Both the position numbers and the translations under genes were made by a program. DNA of 64,000 nt from Pedobacter cryoconitis. GTDB taxonomy: Bacteria; Bacteroidota; Bacteroidia; Sphingobacteriales; Sphingobacteriaceae. The DNA lies in NCBI RefSeq assembly GCF_014200605.1, contig NZ_JACHCE010000002.1, positions 177,300-241,299 of the forward strand, given 5' to 3'. Shown here piece by piece: positions 61,773-64,000 of this stretch (position 1 is the first letter of the stretch; each line of letters starts with the position of its first letter). A model generated the notes under the pieces. It saw only the letters and a program-made list of their open reading frames with translations, was not told where the DNA came from and made no database searches.

Positions 61773-63263
61773 ATGGGATGTGGAAGTTGTTCTACAGGTG
61801 GCGGTTGCGCCCCCTCAGGCTGCAAAAGTAATGGCTCATGCCTTACCGGAGGTTGTCAGAAAATGGAAGTTTACGATTGGCTGTCTAATCTTGACATGCC
61901 TTCTAATTATAAACCTTTCGAGGTTATAGAGGTTAAATTCAAAGGTGCGAGAAAAGAATTTTATCTGAATACTGATAATATTTATCTGGAAATCGGGGAA
62001 CTGATTGCCGTAGAAGGATCTACTGGCGGATATGATATAGGCCATGTCTCTTTAACCGGAGAATTGGTAAGGATGCAGATGAAACGCCGTAAAACACCAA
62101 TGGATCAGGTTACCCGTAAAGTCTACAGAAAGGCCACAGAGGCCGATGTAGATAAGTGGAAACTGGCCAAAGATCTGGAGTGGGAAACTATGCATAAAGC
62201 CCGTACACTGGCTCTTGATTTGCGTCTTTCCATGAAAATCAGTGATGTGGATTATCAGGGTGATAAAACTAAAGCAACTTTTTTCTATACTGCCGAAGGG
62301 CGGGTAGATTTCAGGGAACTGATCAAGAAAATGGCCGAAACTTTCCGGATAAGGATTGAAATGAGGCAAATTGGAATGCGTCAGGAAGCAGGAAGATTGG
62401 GTGGAATTGGTTCATGCGGCCGTGAATTATGCTGTTCTACCTGGTTAACTAATTTCAAGACAGTATCTACTGCGGCAGCAAGATATCAAAACCTTTCTTT
62501 GAACACGTTAAAACTTGCCGGACAATGCGGTAAACTGAAATGCTGTCTGAATTATGAGCTGGATACCTATCTTGATGCTTTAAAGGATATCCCGGATCGC
62601 GTAGAAAACCTTCAGACTGAAATTGGTACTGCGCGTCATCAGAAAACGGATATTTTTAAGAAATTAATGTGGTTCAGTTACCCGAATCAGGAAGACTGGA
62701 TCCCATTGAAAGTAGACCGTGTAAAAGAAATCATGGCGATGAACAAAAAAGGTCAGAAACCGGTTAATTTAAAAGATGAAGCGGTAGAGCTGGCAACAAC
62801 TGTTTTTGTTGAAAAAACACCTGATTATGAAAATGTGGTTGGTCAGGATAGTTTAACACGTCTGGATGATAAACCAAAGAATAAAAACGCAAGAAATAAC
62901 AATAACAGGAATAAAAATAATAATCCAAACCGGCCTGAGCGTAATGTTAAGCCAGGACAACCAGCAGTAAAGGCCGGGCAACCTGCTGTGAAACCAAATC
63001 AGGGTGGCGTAAAGGCGGGACAACCCGGAGTTAAACCAGGTCAGCCAGGTGTTAAACCCGGGCCTCAAGGACAAAAGGCAGCTCAGTCTAATCAAAAACC
63101 TGTAGAAAACAGAAAAAATCAAGAGGTAAAGAAAGCTCCGGAAGCTGTCAAAACGGAAGATGGAGAAGTTGTTAAAGCCCCTTCTGCAAGCAGGAATAAC
63201 AGGTCAAGGAATAACCGCAGACGTAACAAACCAACGGATAAGCCAAAGAATGAAGAAAATTAA
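61773..63263 (+). CDS. ricT: RicT/PSP1 domain protein with Pro/Gln/Gly-rich tail
   Basis: A 496-residue protein. The N terminus is Cys-rich (M-G-C-G-S-C-S-T-G-G-G-C). A PSP1-type core (about residues 30-290) carries C-G-R-E-L-C-C-S-T-W-L and C-G-K-L-K-C-C-L-N-Y-E, which suits Fe-S binding as in B. subtilis RicT/YaaT (about 275 residues). The last 130 residues are a low-complexity tail of repeated G-Q-P-x-V-K units, then Asn/Arg-rich sequence. The gldH gene overlaps its 3' end by 14 bp in another frame. Confidence 0.92.
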   Translation: MGCGSCSTGGGCAPSGCKSNGSCLTGGCQKMEVYDWLSNLDMPSNYKPFEVIEVKFKGARKEFYLNTDNIYLEIGELIAVEGSTGGYDIGHVSLTGELVRMQMKRRKTPMDQVTRKVYRKATEADVDKWKLAKDLEWETMHKARTLALDLRLSMKISDVDYQGDKTKATFFYTAEGRVDFRELIKKMAETFRIRIEMRQIGMRQEAGRLGGIGSCGRELCCSTWLTNFKTVSTAAARYQNLSLNTLKLAGQCGKLKCCLNYELDTYLDALKDIPDRVENLQTEIGTARHQKTDIFKKLMWFSYPNQEDWIPLKVDRVKEIMAMNKKGQKPVNLKDEAVELATTVFVEKTPDYENVVGQDSLTRLDDKPKNKNARNNNNRNKNNNPNRPERNVKPGQPAVKAGQPAVKPNQGGVKAGQPGVKPGQPGVKPGPQGQKAAQSNQKPVENRKNQEVKKAPEAVKTEDGEVVKAPSASRNNRSRNNRRRNKPTDKPKNEEN

Positions 63264-63732
63264 ACTTTTTGTATGCTTATTTTTCAGTGTGCTGGCAACA
63301 GGGCTGATGGGATGTAATACAAATAACCTGATTGATACGAATGAAGAAATGCCTCAGCGTAACTGGAGCTATGTGAATAAGATTAAAGGCATTGCAGAGA
63401 TTAAAGATCCTGCAAAACCTGTTTCCCTTCGTTTTAAGCTCAGACATACTGCAGATTACAGGTATTCTAATATTTATATTTTAATGACTTTAAGCGGGCC
63501 TGGGTTGCCTAAAATTACCCGGCGTTATGAATATAAGCTTGCTGAGTCAGACGGACAGTGGTTGGGTAAAGGATCCGGTAACTTATATACTTATGTTCTT
63601 CCTTTATTAACGAATTATAATTTTCCGGCTTCCGGGAAATATAATATTGAGATAGAGCAAAACATGCGTGATAATCCGTTAAAGGAAATCAGTGATGTTG
63701 GCATCATGGTTTCTGGAATCCCAGAAAAATAA
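63250..63732 (+). CDS. gldH: Gliding motility lipoprotein GldH
   Basis: A 160-residue lipoprotein from the ATG at 63250 (M-K-K-I-K-L-F-V-C-L, lipobox L-M-G-C near residue 20). GldH is needed for gliding in Flavobacterium. The body matches the family (Y-R-Y-S-N-I-Y-I-L, then G-L-P-K-I-T-R-R-Y-E-Y). A longer frame from 63160 lacks a signal peptide at its start. The overlap with ricT suggests translational coupling. Confidence 0.92.
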   Translation: MKKIKLFVCLFFSVLATGLMGCNTNNLIDTNEEMPQRNWSYVNKIKGIAEIKDPAKPVSLRFKLRHTADYRYSNIYILMTLSGPGLPKITRRYEYKLAESDGQWLGKGSGNLYTYVLPLLTNYNFPASGKYNIEIEQNMRDNPLKEISDVGIMVSGIPEK

Positions 63733-63757
63733 AGTCAGAATTTATTGCTGTTTATAG

Positions 63758-63791
63758 AAAAATCCGGTTGTGCAGACAGCCGGATTTTTTT
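63758..63791. terminator. Bidirectional terminator after gldH
   Basis: AAAAATCCGG pairs with CCGGATTTTT around a 12-nt loop, followed by further T residues. It also lies beyond the murF stop on the minus strand. Confidence 0.85.
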
Positions 63792-63858
63792 ATAGAATTA
63801 TGGCGTTTTCTGGTAGTTTGGTAAGGTTACTATGGCAGATCTGAGACTTGTCTTATCC

Positions 63859-64000
63859 CTATAAAATTGGTAATAATTGCTCCAGGGCCATTCCTCTGGA
63901 ACCCTTTAGTAAGACGAGGCTATCTTTTATAGGGTTATCTTTAAGCCAGCGCTCTGTATCTTGCGGGGTGTTAAAAAACAGACCTTCAAACTGATCTTTA
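63859..64000 (-). CDS. murF: UDP-N-acetylmuramoyl-tripeptide--D-alanyl-D-alanine ligase MurF (3' end only)
   Basis: The last 46 codons of a minus-strand gene that continues beyond the right edge. The end V-L-L-K-G-S-R-G-M-A-L-E-Q-L-L is the conserved C terminus of MurF, which adds the D-Ala-D-Ala dipeptide to the cell-wall precursor. Catalytic residues lie outside the window. Confidence 0.85.
   Translation of the reverse strand, partial: KDQFEGLFFNTPQDTERWLKDNPIKDSLVLLKGSRGMALEQLLPIL

Noticed and set aside
63160..63249. Longer N terminus for GldH
   Set aside because: It would bury the lipoprotein signal 30 residues inside the protein; 63250 gives a normal lipoprotein.
1..64000. tRNA, rRNA, CRISPR arrays, insertion sequences, prophage genes
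   Set aside because: Intergenic regions were read for conserved tRNA arms, regular spacer repeats and transposase-like frames; none was convincing.

Overview
The window reads as chromosomal DNA of a Bacteroidota bacterium, most likely Sphingobacteriaceae (Pedobacter-like). The reasons are promoters of the TTG-N18-20-TAnnTTTG type, weak Shine-Dalgarno sites, a type IX secretion (T9SS) C-terminal sorting domain, the gliding-motility lipoprotein GldH, DUF4374/PepSY/TonB-receptor iron-uptake genes, an S16 protein with an Ala/Glu-rich tail, and gene neighbourhoods typical of the group. I assign this from content only, not from a database match. No tRNA, rRNA, CRISPR array or intact insertion sequence was seen.

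Layout. 1-3734: the 5' part of mfd (minus strand), then DUF2752 and TM2 membrane proteins and nif3. 3735-18380: an accessory block with a secreted GH20 hexosaminidase, a Tat-type phosphocholine phospholipase C and a 10-kb iron-uptake-like locus. That locus holds an ECF sigma factor, an atypical anti-sigma-like protein, DUF4374 lipoprotein 1, a structured leader, a TonB-dependent receptor, DUF4374 lipoprotein 2, a PepSY membrane protein and a second outer-membrane barrel. It resembles the Bacteroides Xus xenosiderophore system, but with its own sigma switch and duplicated parts. 18381-29300: zinc-ribbon coiled-coil protein, TPR protein, KAS III, LUD protein, ftsH, rsfS, birA, a split DsbD and pfkA. 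29350-32262: rpsP-rimM-trmD-rplS, interrupted by a small HTH-like gene. 32263-32956: a 694-bp gene-poor stretch with an ORF fragment and short repeats.

32957-42699: psd, hpt, an AsmA-like/GT51 glycosyltransferase, mrp and a NifU-like protein, peptide deformylase with a large inverted repeat upstream, an M16 peptidase, and two polytopic membrane proteins (one DUF2157). 42802-47989: htpG with a palindromic upstream element, oligopeptidase B, a TlpA-like thioredoxin and a small acidic protein. 48026-52907: a T9SS-exported subtilase whose catalytic Asp position appears to be Glu, and a tandem duplicate pair of M57 (HEIGH) lipoprotein metalloproteases, each with its own promoter and terminator. 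52917-64000: yifB/comM, ffh, DUF3078 protein, two tandem glucosaminidase-LysM genes, an O-methyltransferase, ruvX, holB, ricT, gldH and the 3' end of murF.

Much of the window is housekeeping (translation, protein quality control, cell wall, secretion). The parts most worth a second look are the sigma-controlled Xus-like locus with two DUF4374 proteins, the shared GGGTAATACCCGA palindrome, the lone HTH gene with operator-like repeats inside the ribosomal operon, the def upstream inverted repeats, and the divergent protease cluster.
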